A stretch of 64,000 nucleotides of DNA from Alitabrizicola rongguiensis (GCF_021491355.1 NZ_JAKENF010000003.1:620001-684000), one strand, 5' to 3'; positions 25,474 through 35,129 are shown, counted from the first letter of the stretch. Notes: generated from the letters alone by a model not told the origin. Program-made: numbers and translations.

Positions 25474-27101
25474 GCGACGGCCACGGGCTGGCCGTGGTCA
25501 CGGATCAGCTTCCAGGTGATCGCGTCCAGAAGCGCCTCGAAGCTCGCATCGACGATGTTGGCCGAGACGCCAACGGTCGACCAGCGCCGCCCCTGCCCGT
25601 CCTCGCTGTCGATGATGACGCGGGTCACGGCCTCGGTTCCCCCTTGCGTGATCCGCACCTTGAAATCGACCAGCTTCATGTCGTCGATCACCGCCTGATA
25701 GGGGCCAAGATCCTTGGCCAGCGCCTTGTAGAGTGCGTTGACCGGACCGCGGTCGGTGCCGTGTTCGTCCATGCTCTCGCTGACCGAGAGCATCTTCTTC
25801 TCGCCGATCTTCACCACCACGACCGCCTCGGAGAGGCTGACCATGTTGTTGTACTTGTTCTTGCGCCGCTCGACCGTCACGCGATAGCGCTTGACCTCGA
25901 AGAACTGCGGCAAGAGGTCCAGTTCCTTGCGCGCGACCAGCTCGAACGAGGCCTGCGCCCCGTCATAGGCATAGCCCTGATCCTCGCGCTCCTTGACGAT
26001 TTCCAGGATGCGTCCAAGGCGCGGGTCCTTCGTCCCGACCTCGATCCCGGCCGCAACAAGGCGGGCGCGAAGGTTCGACTGCCCTGCCTGGTTCGACATT
26101 GGGATCAGCCGCTCATTGCCCACGCGGCCCGGATCGATGTGTTCGTAGGTGGTCGGGTCCTTGAGGATCGCGCTGGCATGGAGCCCAGCCTTGTGGGCAA
26201 AGGCGCTGGCCCCGACGTAAGGCGCGCTTCGCAGCGGCACCCGGTTCAGGATGTCATCGAGCATCCGGCTGACCCGCGTCAGGCCCGCCAGCGCCTTGGG
26301 CGTCACGCCGGTCTCGAACCGGCTGGCATAGGGCTCTTTCAGGAGCAGCGTCGGGATCAGCGTCGTGAGGTTGGCATTGCCGCAGCGCTCGCCCAAACCG
26401 TTAAGCGTGCCTTGCACCTGCCGCGCGCCCGCGTCGATGGCGGCGAGCGAATTGGCGACCGCATTGCCGGTGTCGTCATGGCAGTGGATGCCAAGCCGGT
26501 CACCGGGGATGCCGGCGGCAATCACCTCGGCAGTCACGCGGCCGACCTCCGACGGCAGTGTCCCGCCATTGGTGTCGCAGAGCACGATCCAGCGTGCGCC
26601 TTCCTCAAGCGCGGCCTTCAGGCAGGCCAGCGCATACGCGGGGTTGGCGCGGTAGCCGTCGAAGAAATGCTCGGCATCGAACAGCGCCTCGCGCCCCTTG
26701 GCGACGAGATGGCGGATGCTGAGGCGGATCGAGTCGAGATTCTCCTCGAGGCTCACGCCAAGCGCTGTCTTGACATGGAACTCGTGCGTCTTGCCGACAA
26801 GGCAGACGGCGGGCGTATCGGCGTCGAGCACGGCGGCCAGCACATCGTCATTCTCGGCCGAGCGCCCTGCCCGCTTGGTCATCCCGAAGGCGGTCATGGT
26901 GGCGCGGGTCTGCGGCGCCTCGCGGAAGAACTCGCTGTCGGTCGGGTTCGCCCCCGGCCATCCGCCTTCGATATAGTCCACGCCAAGCGCATCGAGCGCC
27001 CGCGCGATCTGGGTCTTTTCGGCGGCAGAGAACTGCACGCCCTGCGTCTGCTGTCCGTCGCGGAGGGTGGTGTCGAAAAGATAGAGACGCTCGCGGGTCA
27101 T
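25470..27101 (-). CDS. cimA: Citramalate synthase (CimA type)
   Basis: The 543-residue enzyme is of the homocitrate/isopropylmalate synthase family, CimA subclass. It condenses acetyl-CoA and pyruvate to (R)-citramalate, a threonine-independent route to isoleucine. The TIM barrel has LYLFDTTLRDGQQTQG, DYIEGGWPGANPTD, GIHCHDDTGNAVANS and NGLGERCGNANL. The C-terminal regulatory domain (about residues 390-540) is present. ATG 27101 overlaps the stop of the small frame in the hairpin-rich spacer (27098-27385). It is in an operon after cysS and before the squalene-synthase-like gene. Confidence 0.93.
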   Translation of the reverse strand: MTRERLYLFDTTLRDGQQTQGVQFSAAEKTQIARALDALGVDYIEGGWPGANPTDSEFFREAPQTRATMTAFGMTKRAGRSAENDDVLAAVLDADTPAVCLVGKTHEFHVKTALGVSLEENLDSIRLSIRHLVAKGREALFDAEHFFDGYRANPAYALACLKAALEEGARWIVLCDTNGGTLPSEVGRVTAEVIAAGIPGDRLGIHCHDDTGNAVANSLAAIDAGARQVQGTLNGLGERCGNANLTTLIPTLLLKEPYASRFETGVTPKALAGLTRVSRMLDDILNRVPLRSAPYVGASAFAHKAGLHASAILKDPTTYEHIDPGRVGNERLIPMSNQAGQSNLRARLVAAGIEVGTKDPRLGRILEIVKEREDQGYAYDGAQASFELVARKELDLLPQFFEVKRYRVTVERRKNKYNNMVSLSEAVVVVKIGEKKMLSVSESMDEHGTDRGPVNALYKALAKDLGPYQAVIDDMKLVDFKVRITQGGTEAVTRVIIDSEDGQGRRWSTVGVSANIVDASFEALLDAITWKLIRDHGQPVAVA

Positions 27102-27385
27102 TGCTGGTCGGCTTTCAGCATTAGAGCGCCCGAGGACCGATGAGCGGACAGTCCGGTGGACTGTCCGCCGGTCCGATTGGCCGGCGCGCGAGCGCTGGCC
27201 AAGGGGTTCTCCGATTTGGCGATGGTTTGGGCATGGGCGGCGCCTGCCCTGGCGGGTGCGAAAGCGCCCGCCGCCCGGAGGGCGGGCGCTGCCCGTGCGC
27301 TAAGCGCCCGGGCGGGATCGCGAAGAGCGGTCGCGGCGCCCGAGGCGATGGCCTCGGGCTGAGGAAGCCGTGCGGTGCAGGTCAC
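27098..27385 (-). other. Hairpin-rich cysS-cimA spacer with a coupled small ORF
   Basis: The spacer holds three perfect hairpins: 27144-27154 with 27158-27168 (11 bp, loop 3), 27263-27272 with 27281-27290 (10 bp, loop 8) and 27338-27346 with 27351-27359 (9 bp, loop 4). The same stretch can be read as a 95-residue frame from GTG 27385, overlapping the cysS stop (GTGA), to TGA 27098-27100, overlapping the cimA start (ATGA). The translated text is alanine- and arginine-rich and low in complexity, matching no family I know. It is more likely a cluster of REP-like elements than a protein gene, but the coupling at both ends is notable. Confidence 0.5.
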
Positions 27386-28830
27386 AACAGGGCCTCCAGC
27401 TTGGCAGGGTCGAAGTCGGGGCCGGGAATGATCTGAACGTCGGTCTTGCTGATATGGACCTGAGCGCCGCTGTCGATGATTGCTGCCTTCAGTGCGTCCG
27501 CTGAAGACCAATCCTTTCGGGCGCGGAATTCCGCCAAACGAGAACCGAGGATACTCGCAGGTGTGTCGCGGACTGCAGCGGTCGCTTCACCTGAGAATTC
27601 GAGTGTTCCCGCAGCCACGCCGGTGATTGCGGGCAGTGCCCATCCGCCCATCCGCTCGTCCAACAATCCAAGCAGTTGCGCCGATGCCTTCAGGTCAGCC
27701 CAACGCCCCTGCTTGGCCAGCGCGTGCAGCGCGGCAATGGCCCCCGCGGTGTTGATGTCATCTGCCAGCGCCTCGGTCACGGCAGCACTTACCGTGCCAT
27801 CAGCGACATCGATTGACCGCACCTCTCCCCACCATTTGAACAGCGTCGCCTTCGCAGCCTTCGCCTTCTCCTCCGTCCAATCCATCGGCTTGGAATAATG
27901 CGTCTGGAGATAGACAAACCGGATCACCTCGCCCGGCCAGCCCTGATCCAGCAGATCCCGCACGGTAAAGAAGTTGCCCAAAGACTTGGACATCTTCTTC
28001 CCCTCGACCTGAAGCATCTCGTTGTGCAGCCAATACCGGGCAAACTTCCCATGCGGATGGGCGCAGGCGCTTTGGGCGATCTCGTTCTCGTGGTGGGGGA
28101 ATTGCAGGTCGATGCCGCCACCGTGGATGTCGAAGCTCTCGCCGAGCAATTCATAACTCATCGCCGAGCATTCGATGTGCCAGCCAGGACGTCCGCGACC
28201 CCAAGGGCTGTCCCAGCCGGGTAGCGAGTCATCCGACGGCTTCCACAGCACGAAATCCATCGGGTCTTCCTTGAAGGGCGCGACCTCGACCCTGGCGCCG
28301 GCGATCATGTCGTCGACCGATCGGCCCGACAGCGCACCGTAGTTCTGATAGGACCGCACGCGGAACAGCACATGGCCGTCCTTGGCATAGGCGTGGCCCG
28401 AAGCGATCAGCCCCTCGATCATCGCGATCATCGCGCCGATGAACTCGGTCGCGCGCGGCTCGACATTGGGCCGCAGCGCGCCGAGCGCATCCATGTCCTC
28501 ATGATACCAGCGGATCGTTTCCTCGGTCCGCTCGCGGATCAGGTCCTCCAGCGTCCCCGGCGCGCCTGCCGCCTGCCGCCGCAGTGCCTCGGCGTTGATC
28601 TTGTCGTCGACGTCGGTGAAGTTCCGCACATAGGTCACATGCTCGGCCCCGTAGACATGGCACAAAAGCCGGTAGAGCACGTCGAAGACGATCACCGGGC
28701 GGGCGTTGCCGATATGTGCGCGGTCATAGACGGTCGGCCCGCAGACATACATGCGGACAATCGACGGATCGAGGGGGATGAACTCCTCCTTCTTCCGCGT
28801 CGCCGAATTGTGCAGCCGGATCGTGACCAT
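27382..28830 (-). CDS. cysS: Cysteinyl-tRNA synthetase
   Basis: The 482-residue class I synthetase charges tRNA-Cys. It has the HIGH-type motif AHIGNARP, the zinc-site cysteine in YVCGPTVYD, the GWHIECSAM segment and the KMSKS loop [13 protein letters not shown]. The start at ATG 28830 ([16 protein letters not shown]) follows GAGGGA; an ATG nine codons upstream is possible but has a weaker context. It is the first gene of the cysS-cimA-squalene-synthase-like operon. Confidence 0.96.
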   Translation of the reverse strand: MVTIRLHNSATRKKEEFIPLDPSIVRMYVCGPTVYDRAHIGNARPVIVFDVLYRLLCHVYGAEHVTYVRNFTDVDDKINAEALRRQAAGAPGTLEDLIRERTEETIRWYHEDMDALGALRPNVEPRATEFIGAMIAMIEGLIASGHAYAKDGHVLFRVRSYQNYGALSGRSVDDMIAGARVEVAPFKEDPMDFVLWKPSDDSLPGWDSPWGRGRPGWHIECSAMSYELLGESFDIHGGGIDLQFPHHENEIAQSACAHPHGKFARYWLHNEMLQVEGKKMSKSLGNFFTVRDLLDQGWPGEVIRFVYLQTHYSKPMDWTEEKAKAAKATLFKWWGEVRSIDVADGTVSAAVTEALADDINTAGAIAALHALAKQGRWADLKASAQLLGLLDERMGGWALPAITGVAAGTLEFSGEATAAVRDTPASILGSRLAEFRARKDWSSADALKAAIIDSGAQVHISKTDVQIIPGPDFDPAKLEALL

Positions 28831-29020
28831 GTTGTTCCCTCGCGAAGCCGTCTCCAAGCCAACCCGTCTGGCGGGAGCCGGTTTTCGTTCGGGAAGCGAC
28901 GAAAGGACGGGCCCGCCTGACGAAAGTCAGCCGGTAATGCAGCAGATGCCGATGATGCCCGAATGCGTCATGGCCCGCCTTCTATCCGCAGACGGGCCGC
29001 CTTGAAAGGGAAAAGATGCC

Positions 29021-29638
29021 TCAGATCCCCATGCGCGTGAAACTGCGGCGCGCATCAGGTCCGGTGCCAAGCCAGCCGGCAATGGTCTGCGCGACATGGT
29101 AGGTGATCTGCGATTTCTGCGTCTCGCCCCGGGCGCGCGCGGCGCGCATCTGGTTGCCCGACAGAGCCGGAAGCGCCGCGTCGATATCGATCGGAGGCAC
29201 GAGAACTTCCTTGGTGCTGGCGTCGACCACCTGGATCACGAAGTTGATGTTGTGCACGCCCGCATTCGACAGCCGGGTTTCCGCCTCGAAGGTCAGCGCG
29301 TGAAAACGCGTCATGGTCAGTTGCAGGATCACCGGACGCGGCCCGCGCAGACCCTTCGAACCCAGCCTGACCGCATTTTCCATGATCGTGGCGACCTGAG
29401 CGCGGCGGTCGCCGGGCGGATCCTCGCGCCAGACGATATCGGCCCGAGGCTCGAGCGATTTCGCTTCGCTGACCGTCAGGCTTTGCGGCACGTCCACCTG
29501 AACGTCGACCACATGCCAGCCCTTCGTCACCGAGGGCGAGAGAGGCTCGTTGTACCAGGTCTTGAAGCGGCCGGCACAGCCGGACAGGACCAGTGCCGAC
29601 GCGCCGGCAACAAGAAGGATTCGGCGCGATATCGCCAT
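29021..29638 (-). CDS. Lipoprotein of unknown function
   Basis: The 205-residue protein has a lipoprotein signal (MAISRRILLVAGASALVLSG then Cys, lipobox LSGC), so it is tethered to the inner or outer membrane. The mature part has VDVQVDVPQSLTVSEA, VILQLTMTRFHALTFEAE and FVIQVVDASTKEVLVPP, which looks like a beta-sandwich. I do not recognise a functional family. GGAG lies eight bases before ATG 29638; in-frame residues upstream of it are not part of the signal. The gene is not in an evident operon. Confidence 0.75.
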   Translation of the reverse strand: MAISRRILLVAGASALVLSGCAGRFKTWYNEPLSPSVTKGWHVVDVQVDVPQSLTVSEAKSLEPRADIVWREDPPGDRRAQVATIMENAVRLGSKGLRGPRPVILQLTMTRFHALTFEAETRLSNAGVHNINFVIQVVDASTKEVLVPPIDIDAALPALSGNQMRAARARGETQKSQITYHVAQTIAGWLGTGPDARRSFTRMGI

Positions 29639-29795
29639 GAAGGAAGCTCCCGTCAGATGGATCGCGCGCCAGCCCGACGTGCGTTTCGTGTCCATAGCCC
29701 ATGAACCGACCGATATGGTTGCATTTTCTTGTCCCTCGTGAGGCAATCGGCGGGAACCGGCTTCTTTCCCGCATCGCGCGAGTTATGATCCCTTC

Positions 29796-30146
29796 ATGTC
29801 GCGCGACTTCGTAAACATCGTCTCTGCGGCGCTTCCGGGTGCGGAGCATTCCGATCCGTGGGGCGGCGGGCACGATTGCTGGAAGGTCGGCGGCAAGATG
29901 TTCGCCGTGGTCGGTGCGCACGAGGATCACGGAGTCAGCGTGAAATGCGCCGATGTCGAAACGGCGCGGATGCTGATCGATCTCGGGCGGGCCGAGCGCG
30001 CGCCCTACCTGCACGCCTCGTGGATCCGGTTGCCCTGGGGGCGCATCGACGACGACGAGTTGCACCAGCGGCTGCTGATCTCCTACCGGATCGTGCGGGC
30101 GGGATTGCCAAGGAAGGTGCAGGCGGCATTGCCTCCCCTGCCCTAG
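29796..30146 (+). CDS. MmcQ/YjbR-family protein
   Basis: The 116-residue protein has the YjbR fold, with the typical HSDPWGGGHDCWKVGGKMFAV region (shown in parts), SVKCADVETARML, then PYLHASWIRLPWG and DELHQRLLISYRIV. The fold is CyaY-like and DNA binding has been suggested for relatives; the function is unknown. It is divergent from the lipoprotein gene and 55 bp upstream of the PLP decarboxylase gene. Confidence 0.85.
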   Translation: MSRDFVNIVSAALPGAEHSDPWGGGHDCWKVGGKMFAVVGAHEDHGVSVKCADVETARMLIDLGRAERAPYLHASWIRLPWGRIDDDELHQRLLISYRIVRAGLPRKVQAALPPLP

Positions 30147-30201
30147 GCTTGCAGGCCGCGCGCCAGCCATGCAGGAATGCGCGACCGAGGAGAGCCCCTG
30201 A

Positions 30202-31590
30202 ATGAATCACGACGATCTGCGTGACTGGTCCAAGCGGGCCGCGGACTGGGCCCATGCCTATCATGCCACGTTGCGCGACCGGCCTGTCCGCGCCCCGCTG
30301 GTCCCCGGCGCCGTTGCCCGGCATTTGCCTGCAGCGCCCCCCGAAACGGCCGAGCCGATGGAGACGATCTTTGCCGATTTCGAGCGGATCGTGCCGGACG
30401 GGATGACCCATTGGCAGCATCCGCGCTTCTTCGCCTATTTTCCGGCGAATGCCGCACCAGCCTCGATGCTGGCCGAGCAACTGGCCAATGCCATGGCCGC
30501 GCAGGGGATGCTCTGGCAGACATCGCCCGCTGCGACCGAGGTCGAGCAGGTGATGGTGGATTGGCTGAGGCAGGCGCTCGGGTTGCCGGACGGGTTCACG
30601 GGCACCCTTCACGACTCGGCCACGACCGCAACTCTGTCCGCAGTGCTGACGATGCGAGAGCGTGCACTTGACTGGCGTGGGCTGGCCGAGGGGCTGAGCA
30701 ATCTGCCGCGCCTTAGGATCTATGCCTCGGCCGAGACGCATTCTTCGGTCGACAAGGCGGTGCGGCTTTCCGGGATCGGCCAGGACAACCTGGTAAAGAT
30801 TCCGACTGATACACGGAATTCGATGCAGCCCGGCGCCCTGGCCGAGGCGATCACCGCCGACCGGGCGGCGGGGTATCTACCTGCTGGCGTTGTCCTTTGC
30901 GCCGGCGGGACTTCGATCGGGGCCTTCGACCGGATCGCCGACTGCATCGAGGTCGCCCGTCTCCACAGCCTGCCGGTGCATGTCGACGCGGCCTGGGCGG
31001 GATCGGCGATGATCTGCCCGGAGTTTCGGGATCTCTGGGCTGGCGTGGGGGGCGCCGACAGCATCGTCTTCAACCCGCACAAATGGCTCGGCGCGCAATT
31101 CGACTGTGCAGTACAGTTCCTGCGCGATCCCGGGTCGCAGATCCGCACTCTTGGTCTGCGCCCGGCTTATCTCGCCACGCCTGGCGACGAAGAGATCGTG
31201 AATTTCAACGAGTGGACAGTGCCGCTTGGCCGCCGCTTCCGGGCGCTGAAGCTGTGGTTCCTGATCCGCGCCGAAGGGCTGGAGGGCCTGCGCGCCCGCA
31301 TCCGCAACCATGTTGCCTGGGCGGAAGACAGCGCGCGCGCGATCGGGGCCCTCCCGGGGATCGAGATCGTGACGGAGCCCTCGCTGTCGCTGTTCACCTT
31401 CGCGATGGCGGCAGGCGACGCTGCGACCGAGGCCCTGCTGAACCGGATCAACGATGACGGGCGCATCTATCTCACGCCGACGCGGACGGCCGGCCGACTG
31501 GCGATCCGCGTGCAGGTCGGGCAGTTCGATTGCACTGCCGAGGACGTGGCGATGATCCCGCAGGTGGTGGGCGAGTTGCTCGACAAATGA
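30202..31590 (+). CDS. PLP-dependent amino-acid decarboxylase (aromatic type)
   Basis: The 462-residue enzyme is a group II pyridoxal-phosphate decarboxylase. The cofactor lysine is Lys294 in FNPHKWLG. Other marks are THWQHPRFFAYFPANA near residues 71-86, CAGGTSIGAFD and VHVDAAWAGSAM with the cofactor-binding aspartate. This set fits aromatic-L-amino-acid/tyrosine/tryptophan decarboxylases. The substrate cannot be fixed from the sequence. It ends 52 bp before the convergent outer-membrane gene, with a strong shared terminator between. Confidence 0.9.
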   Translation: MNHDDLRDWSKRAADWAHAYHATLRDRPVRAPLVPGAVARHLPAAPPETAEPMETIFADFERIVPDGMTHWQHPRFFAYFPANAAPASMLAEQLANAMAAQGMLWQTSPAATEVEQVMVDWLRQALGLPDGFTGTLHDSATTATLSAVLTMRERALDWRGLAEGLSNLPRLRIYASAETHSSVDKAVRLSGIGQDNLVKIPTDTRNSMQPGALAEAITADRAAGYLPAGVVLCAGGTSIGAFDRIADCIEVARLHSLPVHVDAAWAGSAMICPEFRDLWAGVGGADSIVFNPHKWLGAQFDCAVQFLRDPGSQIRTLGLRPAYLATPGDEEIVNFNEWTVPLGRRFRALKLWFLIRAEGLEGLRARIRNHVAWAEDSARAIGALPGIEIVTEPSLSLFTFAMAAGDAATEALLNRINDDGRIYLTPTRTAGRLAIRVQVGQFDCTAEDVAMIPQVVGELLDK

Positions 31591-31591
31591 A

Positions 31592-31621
31592 TTCGGGCGC
31601 AGGGGGTGCCCTGCGCCCGAA
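31592..31621. terminator. Strong bidirectional terminator hairpin
   Basis: A 13-bp perfect stem (31592-31604 with 31609-31621, TTCGGGCGCAGGG and its complement) with a 4-nt loop lies between the decarboxylase gene (+) and the outer-membrane gene (-), so it can serve both. Confidence 0.75.
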
Positions 31622-31642
31622 GGTTCCGACCCGGGGGGAAGA

Positions 31643-32251
31643 TCAGAACCGGTAAGCGAGCCGCGCCTTGATGGTCATGACATCGCCATCGACGCCGGCA
31701 TTGCCGAAGTCGTTGAACTGGTTCCACAGAACTTCGCCGCCGAGGATCCATTTGTCGGTCAGGGCATAGTCGGTACCGATACCGGCGACCCAGCCGTTGC
31801 TGCTGACGCCATCGCCATTGATCGTGGTGTTGGCGCGGGCGATACCTGCCGTGCCATAGACCAGGGCCCGGCCGTTGGCGACCGGAACGCCGGCCTGCAA
31901 CTTGAAGCGGTAGATCGCGTCCAGGCTCGAATTGCCGGTATCGCCGAGGTCGGCGTTCGACCAGTCGTAATCCGCTTCGGCGCCCGCGACCCAATTGCCG
32001 AAATCATAGCGGTAACCACCAAGGACGCCGCCGATCACGCCACTGCCGTTGGCAATATTGGTGTCGGTGTTGACGTCACCATAGCCTAGCGAGACACCGC
32101 CATAGAAGCCGGTCCAGTTCGCTGCGGGCGTAACCTGCACCACCGGGGCGGCGACGACCGGCTCGGGAACCGGCTGGCTTACACCACCTGCATTGGCAGC
32201 AAGCGGCGCCAAAAGCGCTGAACCCACGGCAAGGGCTGCTATACGTTTCAT
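31643..32251 (-). CDS. Outer-membrane beta-barrel protein (Omp25/RopB-like)
   Basis: The 202-residue protein has a signal peptide (cleavage after ANA) and a proline-rich linker, then an eight-stranded barrel pattern: NWTGFYGGVSLGYGDV at the start, alternating strands such as GGVLGGYRYDFGNWVAGAEA, and the typical terminal ...ARLAYRF ending in phenylalanine for recognition by the Bam complex. Relatives are abundant porin-like or structural proteins. GGAG lies eight bases before ATG 32251. It is a single-gene unit with an about 190-bp upstream region. Confidence 0.88.
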   Translation of the reverse strand: MKRIAALAVGSALLAPLAANAGGVSQPVPEPVVAAPVVQVTPAANWTGFYGGVSLGYGDVNTDTNIANGSGVIGGVLGGYRYDFGNWVAGAEADYDWSNADLGDTGNSSLDAIYRFKLQAGVPVANGRALVYGTAGIARANTTINGDGVSSNGWVAGIGTDYALTDKWILGGEVLWNQFNDFGNAGVDGDVMTIKARLAYRF

Positions 32252-32444
32252 GATCTTTACTCCTGTCTCTCTCGTGCGGCGCGCTTCTCGCGCAGTTCCG
32301 CAGATGCCGGGTCGCATGCGGCGCCCGTGCACGAAGGAGATGGAGGTGTTTCGGGCCAGCCGTAAGGGCAGCTCACGGCCAAGTGAACCAATCGGTACAA
32401 TTTGGCCGATCCGGACCGGCTTGGTCGGCGAGTATCAGCCGATC

Positions 32445-34253
32445 TCAGTTTTCTGATTTAGCTTCCAGAAGAAGCCATTCCTCTTCCGCCGCCATCAGGA
32501 CGGACTGGCGCTCGGCCAGCGCCTCGCTGGCCTTGGCGAATTTCGCAGGCTCGCGCTGATAAAGCCCTTCGGCCGACAGGAATTCGTTGAGCTTCTCGAT
32601 CTCAGCGACGAGCCGCTCGATCACACGCGGCAGATCTTCAAGCCGCTTGCGTTCGGTAAAGGTCAGGGTGTCGGAGGGCTTCTTCACATCCGGCTTCGAC
32701 TCCGGGGCGGATCGCGTTGTTTCCACGCGGATTTCCTGCTCAGGCTCCGGCCGTTGCGCTGCGTAGTCCGACCAGCCGCCAGGATAGACCGTCGCCCTGC
32801 CCTTACCTTCCAGCGCCACGGTCGAGGTCGCGACGCGGTCGATGAAATCCCGGTCATGGCTCACCAGCAGGACCGTGCCGTCATAGTCGCCGAGGATGTC
32901 CTGCAGGACGTCCAGCGTCTCGACATCCAGATCGTTGGTCGGCTCGTCGAGGATCAGAAGATTCGATTCCCTGGCCATGATCCGCGCCAGCAAGAGACGC
33001 GCCTTCTCGCCGCCAGAGAGCGAGCGAACCGGTGCGCGCGCCTGGCGTTCGTCGAACAGGAAGTCCTTGAGATAGCCCACCACATGCCGCGCGGTGCCGC
33101 GCACCATGACCTGATCGGAAGATCCCGAGACCCGCATCGCCGGATCGCCGGTCAGGCTGTCCCAGAGTGTTGCCTCGGGATCGAGTTGCGCGCGCGTCTG
33201 GTCGAAGACCGCGACGGCGAGATTGGTGCCAAGCATGACAGTGCCGGCATCCGGCGCAACCTCGCCGGTCAGCATCTTGAGAAGCGTGGTCTTCCCGATG
33301 CCGTTCGGCCCGACGAACGCCACCCGATCGCCGCGCAGGACGCGCAGGTCGAAATCCTTCACGATAAGCTTGTCTCCGAAGCGCTTTGTCAGCGCCTTGG
33401 CCTCGATCACCCGTTTGCCGGAGACGGGACCGCTTTCAAGCTCAAGCGCCGCCGTGCCCTGCCGACGGATTTGGGCCGCGCGTTCAGCCCGCATCGCCTG
33501 TAGCGCCCGAACCCTGCCCATGTTCCGCTTGCGCCGGGCGCTGATGCCTTCGACCGCCCATTTCGCCTCGGCCTTGATCTTGCGGTCGAGTTTGTGGCGC
33601 GCCTCGTCCTCCTCGGCCCAGATGGTCTCGCGCCAGTCCTCGAACCCGTCGAACCCCGCCTCGCGGCGCCGGACCTCGCCCCGGTCGATCCAGAGCGTCG
33701 CGCGGGTCAGGGCCCGGAGGAACGCGCGGTCGTGGCTGATGAGCACATAGGCCGAGCGCGCAGCCTTGAGTTGGGCCTCGAGCCACTCGATCGCCTCGAT
33801 ATCGAGATGGTTCGTCGGCTCGTCGAGCAGCATCAGTTCCGGCGCTTCCGCCATGAGCTTGGCCAGCGCCGCGCGGCGCCGCTCTCCGCCCGAGGCCTGG
33901 GCCACCGGGGTTTCGGGGCGGAACTTCAGCCCTTCGGCCGCCATGGCGACGCGGTAGGCCTCGCCCTCGGGCAACCCACTCGCAGCGTAATCGCCGAGCG
34001 TGGCGTAGCCGGACAGGTCGGGATCCTGTTCCATGTAGCCGACAGTCACGCCGGCCGGGACGACGCGCTCGCCCTTGTCCGGTTCAACGAGCCCCGCCAT
34101 GACCTTCATCAGTGTCGATTTGCCGGAGCCGTTTCGGCCCACCAGCGCCACACGGTCTCCGGGCTGAACGACGAGAGACAGGTCATCAAAGACCGGATTG
34201 CCGCCGAAGGTCAGCGAGATGCCGTTGAGTTGAAGAAGGGGTGCGCGCGCCAT
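32445..34253 (-). CDS. uup: ABC-F ATPase, Uup-like
   Basis: The 602-residue soluble protein has two ATPase domains and no membrane part. Domain 1 has Walker A GRNGSGKST and signature ASGGERRR; domain 2 has GPNGIGKTT and LSGGEKAR; both have LLDEPTNHLD or ILDEPTNDLD. A C-terminal coiled coil of about 70 residues (KRLEDLPRVIERLVAEIEKL) is the Uup mark. ABC-F proteins act on the ribosome, and Uup is linked to precise transposon excision and ribosome quality. Its gene starts about 125 bp from the olsB stop on the same strand. Confidence 0.92.
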   Translation of the reverse strand: MARAPLLQLNGISLTFGGNPVFDDLSLVVQPGDRVALVGRNGSGKSTLMKVMAGLVEPDKGERVVPAGVTVGYMEQDPDLSGYATLGDYAASGLPEGEAYRVAMAAEGLKFRPETPVAQASGGERRRAALAKLMAEAPELMLLDEPTNHLDIEAIEWLEAQLKAARSAYVLISHDRAFLRALTRATLWIDRGEVRRREAGFDGFEDWRETIWAEEDEARHKLDRKIKAEAKWAVEGISARRKRNMGRVRALQAMRAERAAQIRRQGTAALELESGPVSGKRVIEAKALTKRFGDKLIVKDFDLRVLRGDRVAFVGPNGIGKTTLLKMLTGEVAPDAGTVMLGTNLAVAVFDQTRAQLDPEATLWDSLTGDPAMRVSGSSDQVMVRGTARHVVGYLKDFLFDERQARAPVRSLSGGEKARLLLARIMARESNLLILDEPTNDLDVETLDVLQDILGDYDGTVLLVSHDRDFIDRVATSTVALEGKGRATVYPGGWSDYAAQRPEPEQEIRVETTRSAPESKPDVKKPSDTLTFTERKRLEDLPRVIERLVAEIEKLNEFLSAEGLYQREPAKFAKASEALAERQSVLMAAEEEWLLLEAKSEN

Positions 34254-34315
34254 GATGGCGCGGAGCTAATCGGCGGGGCGCGAAAGGTCAACGGCGCGGC
34301 GGCCGGACGACGTAC

Positions 34316-34377
34316 GAATTTTCTGCGAAAATTCCGGCGCTGGTCGGCATATATCTCGGATTTTTCGCAGAAAAATC
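34316..34377. repeat. Two matching tri-loop hairpins in inverted order
   Basis: GAATTTTC-TGC-GAAAATTC (34316-34334) and GATTTTTC-GCA-GAAAAATC (34359-34377) are each perfect 8-bp stems with a 3-nt loop. They are also near inverted copies of each other, so the whole block can form one longer hairpin or two small ones. It lies between the end of olsB and the start of uup, both minus strand. The AT-rich stems with T-runs on either side could end transcription in both directions. Confidence 0.65.
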
Positions 34378-34379
34378 GC

Positions 34380-35129
34380 CTATCCGGCCACGCCGCGAAG
34401 CAAGCGCGCCCGCGCTGGCGGAATGGCGCGGATCTCGAGCCCGGTAAAGACATGCAGCGTGTCGAGGTCGCGGTCGACAACGGCGTGATCGCTGACCCAG
34501 CCCCCCATCAGCAGATAGGTGCGCAGCAACGGCGGCATCGCCTGCATTGCCCGTTTCGCATCCGGCTTCAGCCGCTTCAGCGCCCGGGCAAATCGGAACA
34601 CGTTCGGCGCCTTGACACGGGGCAGCCAGCGCTTCGGCGCCAGATGCGCCTCCTTCAGCATGGCGAAGGCGTCGAGATAGGCCTCGGCCTCGGTTCCGCG
34701 GAAGGACGAGCAGCCGAACAGCATTTCCACCCCGGTTTCGTCGACAAAGCGCGTCATTGCGCCCCAGGCCACCCGCAGGATGTCGGGGTCCTTCCAGTCT
34801 GGATGGATGCAGAAGCGGCCCATCTCGACCATCGGTCCGTCGAAATCCGACAGCGCCGAGAGGTTGTAATACTGTGCGGAATAGCTTCGTCCGATCTCGG
34901 CCCCGCCCGCCAGCGGCATCAGCCGGAAGCAGCAGACGAGTGTGCCGCTGCGCGCCTCCTCCACCAGCATGTGCTGGCAGACCGCGTCGAATTCATCGGC
35001 ATCCAGACCCTCGGCCTGGACGGCGTTGCGCGCACGGAAGGTCAGATAGCGCAATTGCTGTGCCCGGCGCAGATCGGCCTCTCCCGAGGCCAGACGCGCG
35101 TGATAGCGTCCCTTGCGAAGTGTCAGCAT
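34380..35129 (-). CDS. olsB: Ornithine-acyl-ACP N-acyltransferase (OlsB-like)
   Basis: The 249-residue GNAT-type acyltransferase makes lyso-ornithine lipid from ornithine and 3-hydroxyacyl-ACP, a phosphorus-free membrane lipid of alphaproteobacteria. Segments matching the family are LRRAQQLRYLTF, EFDAVCQHMLV, SYSAQYYNLS, MVEMGRFCIHPD and LFGCSSFRGTE. The partner olsA is not adjacent. GGAGG lies six bases before ATG 35129, so the in-frame upstream extension is not used. Confidence 0.9.
   Translation of the reverse strand: MLTLRKGRYHARLASGEADLRRAQQLRYLTFRARNAVQAEGLDADEFDAVCQHMLVEEARSGTLVCCFRLMPLAGGAEIGRSYSAQYYNLSALSDFDGPMVEMGRFCIHPDWKDPDILRVAWGAMTRFVDETGVEMLFGCSSFRGTEAEAYLDAFAMLKEAHLAPKRWLPRVKAPNVFRFARALKRLKPDAKRAMQAMPPLLRTYLLMGGWVSDHAVVDRDLDTLHVFTGLEIRAIPPARARLLRGVAG

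Noticed and set aside
27144-27359. The hairpin cluster as a CRISPR array
   Set aside because: The stems differ in sequence, spacing is irregular and there are no repeat-spacer units or cas genes.
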